Shown here piece by piece: positions 33,938 through 45,984 of a stretch of 64,000 nucleotides of DNA; position 1 is the first letter of the stretch; every line of letters begins with the position of its first letter. The stretch spans positions 10,405,342 to 10,469,341 of the forward strand of contig NC_084832.1 of NCBI RefSeq assembly GCF_033115175.1, given 5' to 3'. Made by a program: the position numbers and the translations under genes. This DNA is from Lepus europaeus. Its lineage: Eukaryota > Chordata > Mammalia > Lagomorpha > Leporidae. The notes under the pieces were generated by a model. It was given only the letters and a program-made list of their open reading frames with translations, searched no databases and had not been told where the DNA came from.

Positions 33938-34278
33938 ACAGGTTTTTTTTCTTTTTTTTGACAGGCAGAGTTAGACAGTGAGAGAGAGAGACAGAGAGAA
34001 AGGTCTTCCTTTTTCCGTTGGTTCACCCCCCAAATGGTTGCTACGGCTGGCGCGCTGCACTGATCCAGAGCCAGGAGCCTGGTGTTTCCTCCTGGTCTCC
34101 TATGCGGGTGCAGGGCCCAAGCACTTGGGCCATCCTCCACTGCCTTCCTGGTCCACAGCAGAGAGCTGGACTGGAAGAGGAGCAACTGGGACAGAACACA
34201 GCACCCCAACCAGGACTAGAACCTGGAGTACTGGTGCCGCAGGCGGAGGATTAGCCTAGTGAGCTGTGGCGCCACCCT
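33938..34278 (-). mobile_element. Young CSINE inside an old L1
   Basis: Minus-strand C-repeat (TTTTTTGACAGGCAGAGTTAGACAG tail side, GAGCTGTGGCGCC head). GGTGCACAG is found on both sides (about 33930-33938 and 34279-34288), so the element was inserted into the L1 relict. Confidence 0.92.
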
Positions 34279-34299
34279 GGTGCACAGATTTTAAAATAC

Positions 34300-35388
34300 C
34301 CTGAGTCAATGATTCCCATTGTGTATGGTTAGATATACTTCATAGTAGTAGCCAATGTGTTTTGTTATGTTATAATCTCCTAAGGACTGCTATAACTCCT
34401 TCGTGCTTCCTTATTAATCTTTCATCTAAAGAACAAAAACAGAAAGTCCTAGTTATTTGATTTTATATATTGTCCTGATTGTTCTTTGTTTATATTTGTA
34501 TGCTTTTGATTTCCCTTTATACACTTTACTTAGTAAAGAGAAAAAGGAGAGATCAGCCTTGATTCCAAGGCTTCCTTAAATTTAATCACTTTAAAAAATT
34601 ACTTTCGGGGCTGATCTTCTGTTTAATTAGAAGTGATGGCTTAATAAAAGAAAATATGTTGTGGTATTATCTGTGGAGGTAACATTTAAATAACCTTTTG
34701 AGGTTAATATTATGGATTATAGTAATATTGTAGCTTGATCTTTCATTTCTAGCTTTGGTCTAAGAAGATGGCATGGAAGCCACTCTCTGGGATATAAAAT
34801 TCTGGCCAAATGATGGAGACATTTTAGTAGTTATCCAGGAGGAAGACCTGGATAATCTCTCAAAGAACAGAAAACAGCATATCATTAACTTTGGGGACAT
34901 AAGGGAGTATGGGAAGAACCAAGAATTGCATGTAAGAGTATGAATTAGGGGTTGATTTACCTTCCAATAAACATGCTGATAAGTGAAATCTGAGTTTTAT
35001 AAAAAATAGCTATTCTCTGTGTATCTGAAACATGATATTCTAATAGTTCCTTTTTATATAATAAATAGACAGATTGTCAACTACCATGATGGATACTGTT
35101 TTCATGCCTGATATACTTCTATGAATGATTTTTCCTGCAGACAGGTAACTTTCTCATTTCTGTACCTCTCCAGAAATAATGTAAAGAATTATTATAGTCC
35201 CTTTGTTACTGCTGGTCAAGTCATGAAATTTTCCTCACTGGATGAAATTAGGGATGTGTTTGGACTAGAGTATTCCAAACAGAATGAAGAGTCCATGGTT
35301 ATCTTTAGGTAGTATTCAGTGATAAGTTGGATACTTTTTAATTTGAAAAGTACAATGAATTAGGTTTTGTTCCACAAGGTTGTTTGAT
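34300..35388. other. Unassigned segment between two parts of an old L1
   Basis: About 1.1 kb that I cannot align to L1 or any other family and that has no gene-like frame. It takes the place where the ORF2 segment between the two flanking L1 parts should be, so it is either an unrecognised insertion combined with a deletion or heavily decayed L1. Confidence 0.4.
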
Positions 35389-36745
35389 AATGACATTTGG
35401 TTTTCCTCTTTTGAAAAATGCCTATTCAAGTCCTTTGCCTATTTTTTAACTGGGTTGTGTGTTTTCTTGTTGTTGAGTTTCTTGAGCTTTTTATAGATTC
35501 TGGATATTAATACTTTATCAGTTGCATAGTTTGCAATTTTTTCTCCTATTCTGTTGGTTGCCTCTTCACTTTGTTGAGTGTTTCCTTGTAGTGCTGAAGC
35601 TTCTGAGATTGATGTAATCCCATTTGTTTATTTTGGCTTTGATTGCCTGTGTTTCTGGGGTCTTTTCCAAGAAGTGTTTGCCTTCCAATGTCTTGTAGAG
35701 CTTCCTTGATGTTCTCCTCTAGTTTTTTGATGGTATCACATCATAGATTTAGATTTTTGACCCATTGTGAGTTGATTTTTATAAAGGTTTAAGATAGGGT
35801 CCTGTTTCATACTTCTGCACACAGAGATCCAATTTCCCAGCACCATTTGTTGAAGAAACTGTCCTTTTTCCAGGAATTGATTTTAGCTCCTTTGTCAAAT
35901 ACTAATTTGTTGTAGATGGGTGGATTGATTTCTGGAATTTCTATTCTGTTCTATTGGTCTACATGTCTATTTTTGTGCCAGTACCAGGCTGTTTTCATTA
36001 CAACTGCCCTGTAGTATGTCTTGAAATCTGATATTGTGGTGCCTCTGGCTTTGTTTTTGTTGTTTAACATTTCTTTAGCTGTTCAGGGTCTCCTGTGTTT
36101 CCATAGAAGTTGTAGTATCTTTTCCCCGAGATCTGAGAAGAACCTCATTGGTATTTTGATTGGGATCACATTGAGCCTGTAAATTGCTTTTTTGGCACTA
36201 TGGATACACTGATTATATTAATTCTTCCAATCCATGAACATGGAAAATTTTTTTCATTTTTTTGTGTCTTCTTTTGTTTGTTTGTTTAGTGTTTTATAAT
36301 TTTCATTGTAGAGATCTTCACCTCCTTGGTGAAATTTATTCCAAGGTATTTAAATTTTTGGTAGCTGTTGTGAATGGGACTGATCTTACAAGTTATTTCT
36401 TAGCCATGGCATTGTCTGTGTATATAAAAGCTAATGATTTTTGTGTTTTGATTTTATATTCTGCCACTTTACCAAACTCTCTTCTGAGTTCCAATAGTCT
36501 CTTAGTGGTGTCTTTTGGTTCCCCTAAATATAGAATCATACCATCTGCAAACAGGGATAATTTGATTTCTTCCTTTCCAATTTGTATCCCTTTGATTTCT
36601 TTTTGTTTCCTAATGGCTCTGGCTAAAACTTCCAGAACCATATTGAATAGCAGTGGTAAAAGTGGGCATCCTTGTCTGGTTCCAGATTTTAGAGGAAATA
36701 CTTCCAACATTTCTCCATTCAATATGATGATGCTGACTGTGCATT
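35389..36745 (-). pseudogene. Decayed L1 ORF2 with mutated catalytic site
   Basis: The minus-strand frame at 36393-36722 shows [19 protein letters not shown] and then [13 protein letters not shown]. The second catalytic Asp of the FADD box is Gly, so this reverse transcriptase would be inactive. Further toward the carboxy end the sequence is broken by stops and frameshifts. Confidence 0.85.
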
Positions 36746-37288
36746 TATTTGCAAATAATCACTTTAGTAGAGGTTTTTCATTATATTATTATATTATTAA
36801 AAGTAAAACTTAAAAAATTGAATATTGATTTGCCTAAGTATTTCCCTTAAATAGAGAATGTTCTTCCAGAATGAATGGAAAAAAAAAAACCCTCCATCTT
36901 TTATGTCCTTTTTTTTGTATTTTAGATGGATCATTTTGTGTAATTCCTAGCCAGATGATTGAATTGTGTTTTCCCTTGTGCTGTGAAAATGTCCTCATTC
37001 CTGTTGCTGTAGATGGGCTAATTTTGTGTAACCCTGTTTAAAGCCACAGAACACCCCTTTATTCCTAGTACCTTCCTTTGACAGTTACTTTTAGATGGTT
37101 GTGTAGTTTTTGACATCCTTTTTGTTGTTGTAATATTTTTTAAATTGATAAGGACAGCAGTATCAGTATGTGATACTTTGGAGTTAAAGATTAAAATCCT
37201 GGTTTCTCTGACTCTTGGCTTGTTTTGTTTGTTTTGTTCTTGGTAGCAGAGAAAGAATACCTCTTTTCAATATTGGTAGTAATTAAGA

Positions 37289-37319
<31 letters not shown>

Positions 37320-37517
37320 AAATCACACCTAATGCAGTACTTAGCATATGAACATTTAGTTGTTCTTTTCTCCCTATTCCCTTTTCACAATCGATCTTAC
37401 TTTCATTTCTACTTTCCCTAATGGATGACCTATACTAAAATCAGTATGTTTTATTACTTAATATTTTAAATGTTTTTACCTGTAGTTGATATTATAAGGT
37501 TAACAAATAAATTTTTT
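36746..37517. other. Unique spacer with TA microsatellite
   Basis: AT-rich; contains a pure (AT)14 run at 37289-37316. Nothing else recognised. Confidence 0.5.
37289..37316. repeat. (AT)14 microsatellite
   Basis: Uninterrupted AT dinucleotides, 28 bases, not attached to a SINE. Confidence 0.95.
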
Positions 37518-37830
37518 GAATACTATTTTTACAGGAGTTTTAGAATTACAGCAAAATTGAGAGGTCAGCAGAGAGATTTCCCTTTTACCCTCTGCCCCAC
37601 ACATGCATTACTGATGTCACCATTACTAATGTCTCCCTTCAGAGTGGTACATTGGTTAATGATCGATGAACCTACATGGACACAGCATCATCACCCAGAG
37701 TAATAATTTACACTGAGGTTATGCTTGATGTTGTATATGGGTTCAGACAAATGTATGATGTGCCTACCACTATAGCATGGTGCAGGTTGTTTTCACTGCC
37801 CTAAAAATCCTTGTGCTTTTAAGAAAAATG
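37518..37830 (-). mobile_element. Ancient L1 3' end fragment
   Basis: The order TTTTAGAATTACAGCAAAATTGAG, CAGAGAGATTTCCC, CAGAGTGGTACATTGGTTA, GATGAACCTACATGGACACA, CACTGCCCTAAAAATCC matches the 3' UTR of old mammalian L1M-type elements as I recall it, in reverse orientation. The subfamily is not assigned. Confidence 0.6.
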
Positions 37831-38293
37831 TGTCTAAGCAAAAGTCAGAAGTCGAGCTGTTTGGAGTCCTGGTAGAAGCCTTGTTCTCCCTTTGAACCTG
37901 ATTTTCTATTTTAGAGGCTTAATCAGTTGTTTATTCCTAAGCCCTTAGGACCTAAAAGAGCCTTGAACATTTTGTGTGTTGCCCAGAGTGCAACTAGCTG
38001 CAGATGATTCTAAAGTCCTTATACTGTCTTGAACTTTCAAAAAATGTGTTCAAATACTTGTGCTAGATTATTACAATACCTGCTTTACTAGTATTTATTG
38101 TGGATGTATTAGCCATGTCTATATAGGGGGATGAATATTTGAAAATATTGTTGATTTTATATGTATATTTCTATACTTTTTTATCTACATTAGTTGTTCA
38201 CACCTACCAAAAATTACCTCAGAAAATTTAGGGTGTAAATTTTATGGATTTTTAATAAATTTTATGGGTTTTGTATTCTTTTTATCACCTTAG
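37831..38293. other. Unique spacer
   Basis: No feature recognised. Confidence 0.4.
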
Positions 38294-38307
38294 TTAAGCA
38301 CATTTTA

Positions 38308-40218
38308 TTTATTTATTTATTTATACACACACAATACAAGTTCTAAGCAAGAATCGCAAATTGCATTTTGTCTTTTTTTTAAAGAAAGATTTGATTTAAT
38401 AAATATAAATTTTATGGGTACATCTTTTGGAATATAGCGGTTCTTGCCCCCCATACCCGTCCTCCGACTGCCACTCCCATCCCACCTCCTATTCCCTTTC
38501 CAATCCTATTCTTCATTAAGATTTATTTTTAATTATATGCAGAAGATTAACTCTATACTAAGTAAAGATTTCAACAGTTTGCACCCACACAGACACACAA
38601 ACTATAAAGTATTGTCTCAAGACAAGTTTTACCATTAATTCTCACAGTACAACTCATTAAAGATAGAGGTCCTTGGCAGCTCTGCCAAGAGTTGGGTCAC
38701 TGGAAATGGACCTGCCCTGGAGTCGAAGGATGCCCAGGTCAGAGCCACAGATCTTATTGGCTCTAAGCTGAAAAGCCCTTCACTCAGCCCAACTTCCAAA
38801 GTGACCACTGCAGCTGAGGGGATGGCCAAGTAGGGTCAGCAACATTGCAGGCAGAACTGTAAATTTCTTGTTAGAGATGCCACCTGCCTTTACCTGGCCA
38901 GCTCTCCTCCCAGGCCAGCCAAGTAATGAAAGTCAACAGAGTGCCTTCCCCTAGGAGGTTCACACCTCCCTTAGGACATACCCCATGTGAAGAGATAGAT
39001 AGGTCTGGGCCTCTGAATTTACAAGGCCTAAAGCCCACCAGATTATTATCAAGCCCCTTCTATCAGGTTCTATTTGCCTCTCAATCAGAAAACTTAATTG
39101 TAGCTTAGACAGCACCTTTCTTAGCTCCTCTAATAATGACTCTGTCCTTTGTTCTAGGCCCTGTCTAGTGCACTTGGGCCTCATTCCTTTGTAATCATAA
39201 CCTCTACTCTACCACCAATGGCTCTACTCCCAACCTGTGTGTGTGTACTGATGGTCCTCTTCCCCACTTAATACTGTATAATTGTTCAGACCTGGTTAAT
39301 GCCACTCTTAGGATCATTGGTTACTATCCTCACTCTGTCTTGTATGACCTTGTCTAAATATGATCAGCGTCGGCAAACTTGGAAGGCTTCCATAGCCTTG
39401 GCAACTCATGACGACAGCCTAGGGTGGTTACTGGCACCATAAACTAGAGTGTCAATTAGTTGGGTCAACAACAGGAGTCACTGTGCACTTCCTTCTCATG
39501 TGGGATCTCTGTCCTTAATGTTCTGTACATTTTGATTTAATGCTATAACTAGTATTCAAACAGTATGTTTCACTTTGTGTTTCTATGTGGGTGCAAACTG
39601 TTGAAATCTTTACTTACTATATACTAAATTGATCTTCTGAATATAAAGAGAATTGAAAATGAATCTTGATGTGAATGGAAGGGGAGAGGGAACGGGAGAG
39701 GGGAGGGTTGCGGGTGGGAGGGAAGTTATGGGAGGGGGAAGCCATTGTAATCCATAAGCTGTACTTTGGAAATTTATATTCATTAAAAAGAAGTTAAAAA
39801 AAAAAGATAGAGGTCCTACGTGGGGAGTAAGTGCACAGTGACTCCTATTGTGATTTTACAATTGACACTCTTATTTATGATGTCAGTGATCACCCGAGGC
39901 TCTTGTCATGAGCTGCCAAGGCTATGGAAGCCTTTTGAGTCCACAAACTCTGACATTATTTAGACAGGGCTATAAGCAAAGTGGAAGTTCTCTCCTCCCT
40001 TCAGAGAAAGGTACCTCCTTGTTTGATGGCCCCTTCTTTCCAGTGGGATCTCATTTGCAGAGATCTTTCATGTAGACCATTTTTTGCCACAGTGTCTTGG
40101 CTTTCCATGCATGAAGTACTCTCATGGGGTTTTTAGCTAGGTCTGAATGCCTTCAGGGCTGATTCTGAGGCCAGAGTGCTGTTTAGGGCATTTGTCGTTC
40201 TGTGAGTCTGCTGTGTCA
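38308..40218 (-). mobile_element. L1 3' end with probable 3' transduction
   Basis: Truncated minus-strand L1 (3' UTR only) with target duplication TTAAGCACATTTTA at 38294-38307 and 40219-40232. Reading the minus strand, the L1 end is followed by an A8 run (38373-38380). Next come about 50 bases of non-L1 sequence (about 38321-38372), and then an (AAAT)n tail against the duplication. That order is the hallmark of a 3' transduction. A younger plus-strand L1 (38674-39802) is nested inside. Confidence 0.8.
38674..39802 (+). mobile_element. Younger L1 3' end nested in an older L1
   Basis: A plus-strand L1 3' UTR of 1.13 kb flanked by the duplication AAAGATAGAGGTCCT (38659-38673 and 39803-39817). 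It carries the G-rich block at about 39681-39743, GTACTTTGGAAATTTATATTC and an A tail. The surrounding older L1 has the same 3' UTR in reverse (compare 39370-39420 with 39888-39935), so the two form an inverted pair. Confidence 0.93.
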
Positions 40219-40232
40219 TTAAGCACATTTTA

Positions 40233-43200
40233 AAGCATCCTTTTCATGCCATTGTTCTGTTACCTACGAAATTCACTGCCTAACTCTTCCTTTACTTTTT
40301 TGGACTGAAAAAAAATCTCATCTGCTGTTTCTAACTTTTTCTGTTGAGTTTTTATTTCTTGTCACTACTACCTACTCCCAATGCTGAACCATCATTTTAG
40401 GTCTTTGTTGTGATATTGGTGATTCTGCTCATACCTGAACACTATAAAGAGCCTGTCTTGTTAATTTTTTTATCATTCATGAAAATTATAGTCGCTCGCC
40501 CCTTTATTCCAAATTCACTACTCTGGGCCCCATCATTCATTTCTTTCCTTCTTATAAAAATTAAATAGATATTTGAAGTCTTGCTTGAATTTACCTCTTT
40601 GAAGGGATTTGTAGGAAATGCCGTGCCACTGCAGTGATCATCATGTCTCCTGTGGGAAAGGGCTGGGCCCCAAGGAACGTGCTTCTCACCACAGGCTTCA
40701 TGTAGCTGGCTCTCTCTCACTGCTGGACTTGTGATGTACTCTTGCTGCTTGGGAGTGACAATAAATAATAGACTCCTCTTTGCTTGGGGATACCATTGGA
40801 AAACACATAATTGCAATAGGCCCGGAAAAACACAGAGGTGTTTGTGAGTAGACATGATCTGATTCCAAGTGTTAACTCATCAGATGATTGGTTTCCTACT
40901 GAATATTTACTATGTCAGGAACACTGAAGTTTCATTTAATATTACTTTTTGCTTCCTCAGATTCTGATTACTTTTTTCATTTTTCATTTTTTGAATTTTT
41001 TAAACAAATAATTAGTTTAGTTTTTAACAGATTCAATGTGATTTTTAGATACAACTCCAAGAACATGATGATACTCCTTTTCTCCTTCCCACTTGATTTA
41101 TTTAGAATTACATAATGGGGAGGGATTATTTTGGTAGGAGAGGCTGTGGTTGAGAGGAATGTCTTTAGGAGTTTAGGCACTTGTACATAATTCTCAGAGA
41201 AGGGGCCTTGGCTAAATCAGGACATGGTGGCACCTCAGAGTGTTGCTGAGAATTGAATACTTAAGAATGAATGAGGACCCAGGGACAAGAGAATGGATAA
41301 GAGTCTAGAACAAGGCCCTTGCACACTCCAGTGTTGAGTGACAAAACAGGTGCAGTCAAGCATTTTTATTGATGGCAGAACTATGTGACTTATTCATTAA
41401 TATTTTGATATCACTGTGAGAGACAGACTCCGTAACACAGCTTCAGGAATAATAAACTTTTTTCATTTTAATCATGGTTCAATTCAATTAAGAAAGAAGA
41501 TACATTTAAAGAAAAGATACATTAGTACATCCTGTTCTTTTGGCTCCGATTTTTGGTTTTTATGTGTGTGGTTTTTAATCTGTTGTTGATCTTTTTAAGG
41601 AGCAAGATTACCAAAAAAGTCCAAGACAGATGGTGTTTATTGACTTTTTTTTTCTGATTTGAGGTTTGGTTCTCAAGGATAAGAACTGGTTATCATGTAT
41701 GAAAAGAAACTCAGGTGAATGCTTTTCATTAATGGAATTTAGAAGGCACCATGGGTCCTAAAATTAGTACTAAAATTTATAGTTAAAAAATATAGTTTCC
41801 CATATAAGCAGTCTTTTCTGAACTTCAAGCATTTATTTTATTTCATTTAGAAGGTAGCTTTTATATGATAGAATTATTATTTTTTAAATTAATAAAGCCA
41901 TGCCTAGTCATCTACATCATTATGATTCAATAATTATAAGTTGTATCAAACAGTTGACTTTCTAGTCTTTAAATATCCCAAAGCTTTATACCTTCATCTA
42001 AAACATTTTATCATTTGGATTACACTGTATGCTGGCTCTGATTTGATCACAGCTGTGAGCCATACACTGTGAGAGAATTAGGGGACAAGGAACACAAAAA
42101 AACTTAATCCTGGCTCCAGCTGAGAACCTGCCCCTAGATGGATCCTGCATCAGATAGTGAAGATTAGCAGAGACATGAATGTAGATTGCATGGGTGGGGA
42201 ATAGCCATGGCAGCAGGGGCATTCATTTTTATCAGCTTGAGTGACCTTCCCCGTCACTTTATGACTTCCAGTCCCATCTGGGTTTAGTCGGCTGAAATGA
42301 CTGGCCAGCCATATTGGCACATTTACACAAAATCATCCTCTAGCTCTGGTTTTGTTGTCAGTCTGCCTTTCTACAAAAGCAAAATGTGTACTTGTCTAGA
42401 ATAGAATTTAACAAATGCAAGTTTGTTAATTGAAATTCTCCCTTGTCTCAAATGTTTCTAACCTTGAGAATTGACATGAAACTTTGTATTTTATGCAGTT
42501 GCTTCAAGTTATTGAGGATTTAGCTAAAGCCACATAAACTATGCTCATAAATTTTGAGTCACTTTAGAAAATTTCAATTTAACTTTGGAGTGAAAAAATC
42601 TCTAGAAGGAGTTATTTGGGTTTTGTCTAACAAAATTCTTTTTAGTGGTTACTTAGTGGGGCTCAATAATCATTTATACTCACACACATACCTCTGATAA
42701 AATCTGTTCTACAAATTTTAAATGATACTTTTGTATTTGCTCTTCTTCAATATGTTTATGGACTTTTGTACTAACTGAAAGAATACTTCTGTTAGCACTA
42801 CCCCTTCTGCACAATTTAATGTAACCTCTTACATGAACAATCCAGAACTTGTGTTGTAAATGCACTTCCTATATTTTGTATTACAGTGATTTGTATCTAC
42901 TAACTTGTAACTTCCAGTAGAATCTGAGACCCTAATTACTGAATGTTCAGTATGTATAGAAGTATTTTTCAGAGAGTAGACATTCAGTAGATATTTAATG
43001 ATTGAATTGTTTATTTTTAATGTATTTTCAATACATGATTAGAACCTGAGGAAAAAGGGGAAGGGTAAATGCTGGTGGCATTTTCTTTGTGATTTGAAAT
43101 TATACCTAGGAAGATATGCGATTGCTAATTTATCCCTAATGTGCACATCCAAGACAACTTCAGGTATGTTCTAGTGCGGTGCAATAGCAAAGGTCACGCA

Positions 43201-43287
43201 CACAATAAAACTTTGGCTCTCAGTATAAATCTAAAGTGCTACCCAGGGCAACTTTCTGACCAGTGCTTGAGTTCCTTCTGTGGCAGA
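40233..43287. other. Unique intron sequence, 3 kb
   Basis: No SINE, L1 or exon recognised. A 137-codon minus-strand frame (40442-40855) has no recognisable motif and is taken as chance. Confidence 0.4.
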
Positions 43288-43445
43288 GGTTTTCAGTCTT
43301 CAGGCTTGTATTAAAATGTCTTGGGGAGTTTAAAAAATCCCAGTGCTGGGGTTTCAATCTAGTCAATTTATAAGAATCCCCAAGGGTGGTATTTATTAAA
43401 GCTCCTTAGGTGGTTCTAATGGGCAGTGAAAGCTGAGGGCCATTG
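43288..43445 (+). mobile_element. MER5-like hAT relic
   Basis: The sequence ACTTGTATTAAAATGTCTTGGGGAG-like start and the end AGCTCCTTAGGTGGTTCTAATGGGCAG resemble the inverted-end layout of short MER5-type (hAT-Charlie) elements. Assignment is by memory of the consensus, and the divergence is high. Confidence 0.5.
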
Positions 43446-43525
43446 TATAAAATTCCTACAAAATTCTTCCCCAGCCTGATTGAACTCTTCAGGAGATGAA
43501 CACCTTACTAAAAAGCTCAGCCTTG

Positions 43526-43888
43526 GCCGGCGCCGCGGCTCACTAGGCTAATCCTCCGCCTTGCGGCGCCAGCACACCGGGTTCTAGTCCCGGTCGGGGC
43601 ACCGATCCTGTCCCGGTTGCCCCTCTTCCAGGCCAGCTCTCTGCTGTGACCAGGGAGTGCAGTGGAGGATGGCCCAAGTCCTTGGGCCCTGCACCCCTTG
43701 GGAGACCAGGAGAAGCACCTGGCTCCTGCCATCGGATCAGCGTGGTGCGCCGGTCGCAGCGCGCCAGCTGCGGCGGCCATTGGAGGGTGAAACAACTGCA
43801 AAAAGGAAGACCTTTCTGTCTGTCTCTCTCTCTCACTGTCCACTCTGTCTGTCAAAAAAACAAAACAAAAACAAACAAACAAAAACCC
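43526..43888 (+). mobile_element. Young CSINE with target duplication
   Basis: Head GCCGGCGCCGCGGCTCAC at the left; tail with CTGTCTGTC, then AAAACAAAACAAAAAC-type sequence. Target duplication AAAAA(G/A)CTCAGCCTTG at 43510-43525 and 43889-43904, with one mismatch. Low divergence. Confidence 0.95.
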
Positions 43889-43904
43889 AAAAAACTCAGC
43901 CTTG

Positions 43905-45135
43905 TGTTTATTCCACTTATTCAAATAGTAGCCTAGTTATGTGGAGTGTTTAAGTTATAAACTGGTTAAATTATGGAACATAAATCATTGTCACCAACTT
44001 AATACTCAGCTGTTGATAAACAACACTGAAGAGTGATGTTTAAATTTGAGTTATCGTCTTTGAAGTAGTATTGCTGTACTTTTGAATGACTTCCAAAAGG
44101 CTGATCATAAAAATCACTTCAATCATTTTCAGATTTTAGCAGTAATCAAGTTATTTGGTGTGACTCAGATGAACATTCTGCTCTGCCTTAACGTATTATG
44201 ATCATTTCATTTCCTGGGACCTGGACAAACAGAAGTGGTGGGCAGATTACTTTTGTCTTTACTTGTTCCTTATGGATTTAACCTACTGTGTTTACAGTTA
44301 AAAGTTAGATAAACCCTCTTGGAAATCTACAAGCTTCCTAAGAATGTAATGTAACATATAGAAAATTTCAAATATACTGAAAAAGTTTAGAGGAAAGGTA
44401 AAGATTTGCTTTTATTTGCTATATTTGATTTTAGAGAAGGAATTTTAGGACAGCCGTTTGCAACCAGTCATAAACGACCTGTTTATCTGTCTGAACACAT
44501 CTCATGTCAGAAAGTTGTCTGTCCTGGGACCATCTAGCTATATGTCAACCCTTTAGAATACTTCTACATTTACTTTTTTCTTGTAATAGAATCTAGCTAC
44601 TAGAAGTCAGTATGTAGTGAACATCACTGTTAAATACTTACGTAGTTCTGGAGCCAAGAGAGCTAGGTTTAAGTTTTACCTCCAACTCTCATCATTGGGC
44701 AGCCTTGGAGAGATTATTAAGTCCCAATTTTTCTCTTTTTAAAGCAGAGATTAAGGCATATATCTGGTAGAAATGTAATCAGGATTACCAGTAATAAAAC
44801 AGATAAAATCTCATAATTTTAATGGGTTTTCTAGGATGAATAGAAGTGTTCTGAGCATGAAGAGAGTTAAGGCATCTTAAAGAGGAGAGAGGTAGAGGGG
44901 AGAGACTGAGACAGAGGTTAAAGACAAAACAAACTCCCAAACCCAACAACTCAGCCTATTATAGAAGCTGGTGTAAGTTGGAAAGAGTAAAAAGATGGCA
45001 GAGGGAGGGATACTCTGGAAATAGAGTAGAATGTATGGAGCTGGTGATTAGATTTAAAGTTAGATAAGAGGAGTGTGTGAAGAACACTTTATACAAAATT
45101 ATGTTTGGACTTTATTAAATAACCAATATTTTCCT
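43905..45135. other. Unique intron sequence
   Basis: No gene or clear repeat recognised. Confidence 0.4.
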
Positions 45136-45434
45136 TTTTAAATTAAATATTTGAAAGGTGGAAAGAGAAAGAGAGAAGGAGCACCCTTCAATCTACTGGG
45201 TTACTTCCCAAACGCTCGCAAAGACTGGAGCTGGGGTAGGGACAAAGATGGAATCTCAGAACCCAATTCAGATCTCCCACAGGAGTGGAAGACACCCAAT
45301 TACTTGATCCACCATCACTGCCACCTAGGGTGTGCATTGCTAGGAAGCTGGTATGAAGTGCGGAGCTGGGAATCGAACCAGGTACTGATATAGGACATGG
45401 ACATCTTCTGCACTAGGCTAAACAACCACCCCAT
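45136..45434 (-). mobile_element. Old CSINE, minus
   Basis: TTTAAATTAAATATTTGAAAGG at the tail side, GAAGCTGGTATGAAGTGCGG in the body and a degraded head (CTAGGCTAAACAACCACC). First of four minus-strand copies within 1.5 kb. Confidence 0.75.
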
Positions 45435-45593
45435 CAATAGGGTTTTAAGTCAGCAAGACCTACTGTGTGTTTCAGGAGTCTACTTGAAATATGGAAGGGC
45501 AGGTGGCCAGGAATTGTTGCAATAGTGTAAAGGAAGCACGAAGACAACAGGAATAGAGTTGTTGTGGAAAGATCTTGAATGGGAGATATTTCT

Positions 45594-45651
45594 TTTCTTT
45601 TTTAAAAGATTTATATATTTATTCAAAAGGCAGCGTTAGAGAGAGGCCGAA

Positions 45652-45721
<70 letters not shown>

Positions 45722-45958
45722 GTCCTCTATCCTCCAGCCTGCAATGGCCGGAGCTGCACCGATCCAAAGCCAGGAGACTCTTCCCGGTCTCCCACACAGG
45801 TGTGGGGGCCCCAAGACTTGGGCCATCCTCTACTGCTTTCCCAGGCCATAGCAGAGAGCTGGATTGGAAGTGTAGCAGCCGGGACTTGAATCGGCACCCA
45901 CATGGGATGCCAGCACTGCAGGCGGCGGCTTTACCTGCTACGCCACAGCATTGGCCCC
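45594..45958 (-). mobile_element. CSINE with long GA microsatellite and target duplication
   Basis: Flanked by TGGGAGATATTTCT at 45580-45593 and 45959-45972. A pure GA run of about 65 bases (45654-45718) occupies the pyrimidine-rich part. Head CTACGCCACAGCATTGGCCCC. Confidence 0.95.
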
Positions 45959-45984
45959 TGGGAGATATTTCTAAGAATTATTTT

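Larger units (their letters stand above)
33230..36745 (-). mobile_element. Old L1, minus, interrupted
   Basis: Decayed L1. 3' UTR-like sequence runs from about 33230 to 33700. The carboxy-terminal ORF2 block is at about 33720-33930 (reverse of TTTAGCTATTGGG and ATTTGGGTTGATTCC), and ORF2 continues at 35389-36745. A CSINE (33938-34278) and about 1.1 kb of unrecognised sequence separate the two L1 parts. It is much more mutated than the L1 at 27538. Confidence 0.75.

Noticed and set aside
36262..36813. 183-codon plus-strand open frame
   Set aside because: It is the antisense shadow of the old L1 ORF2 on the minus strand.
43543..43924. Overlapping 96-135-codon frames in SINE bodies (also at 4393, 23000, 32000, 34000 and 59500)
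   Set aside because: C-repeats are GC-rich and stop-poor. The same Trp/Gly/Pro-rich peptides recur in every copy, so they are repeat artefacts and not genes.
45625..45720. Arg-Glu repeat 'protein' in the GA tract
   Set aside because: It is a translation of a dinucleotide microsatellite.
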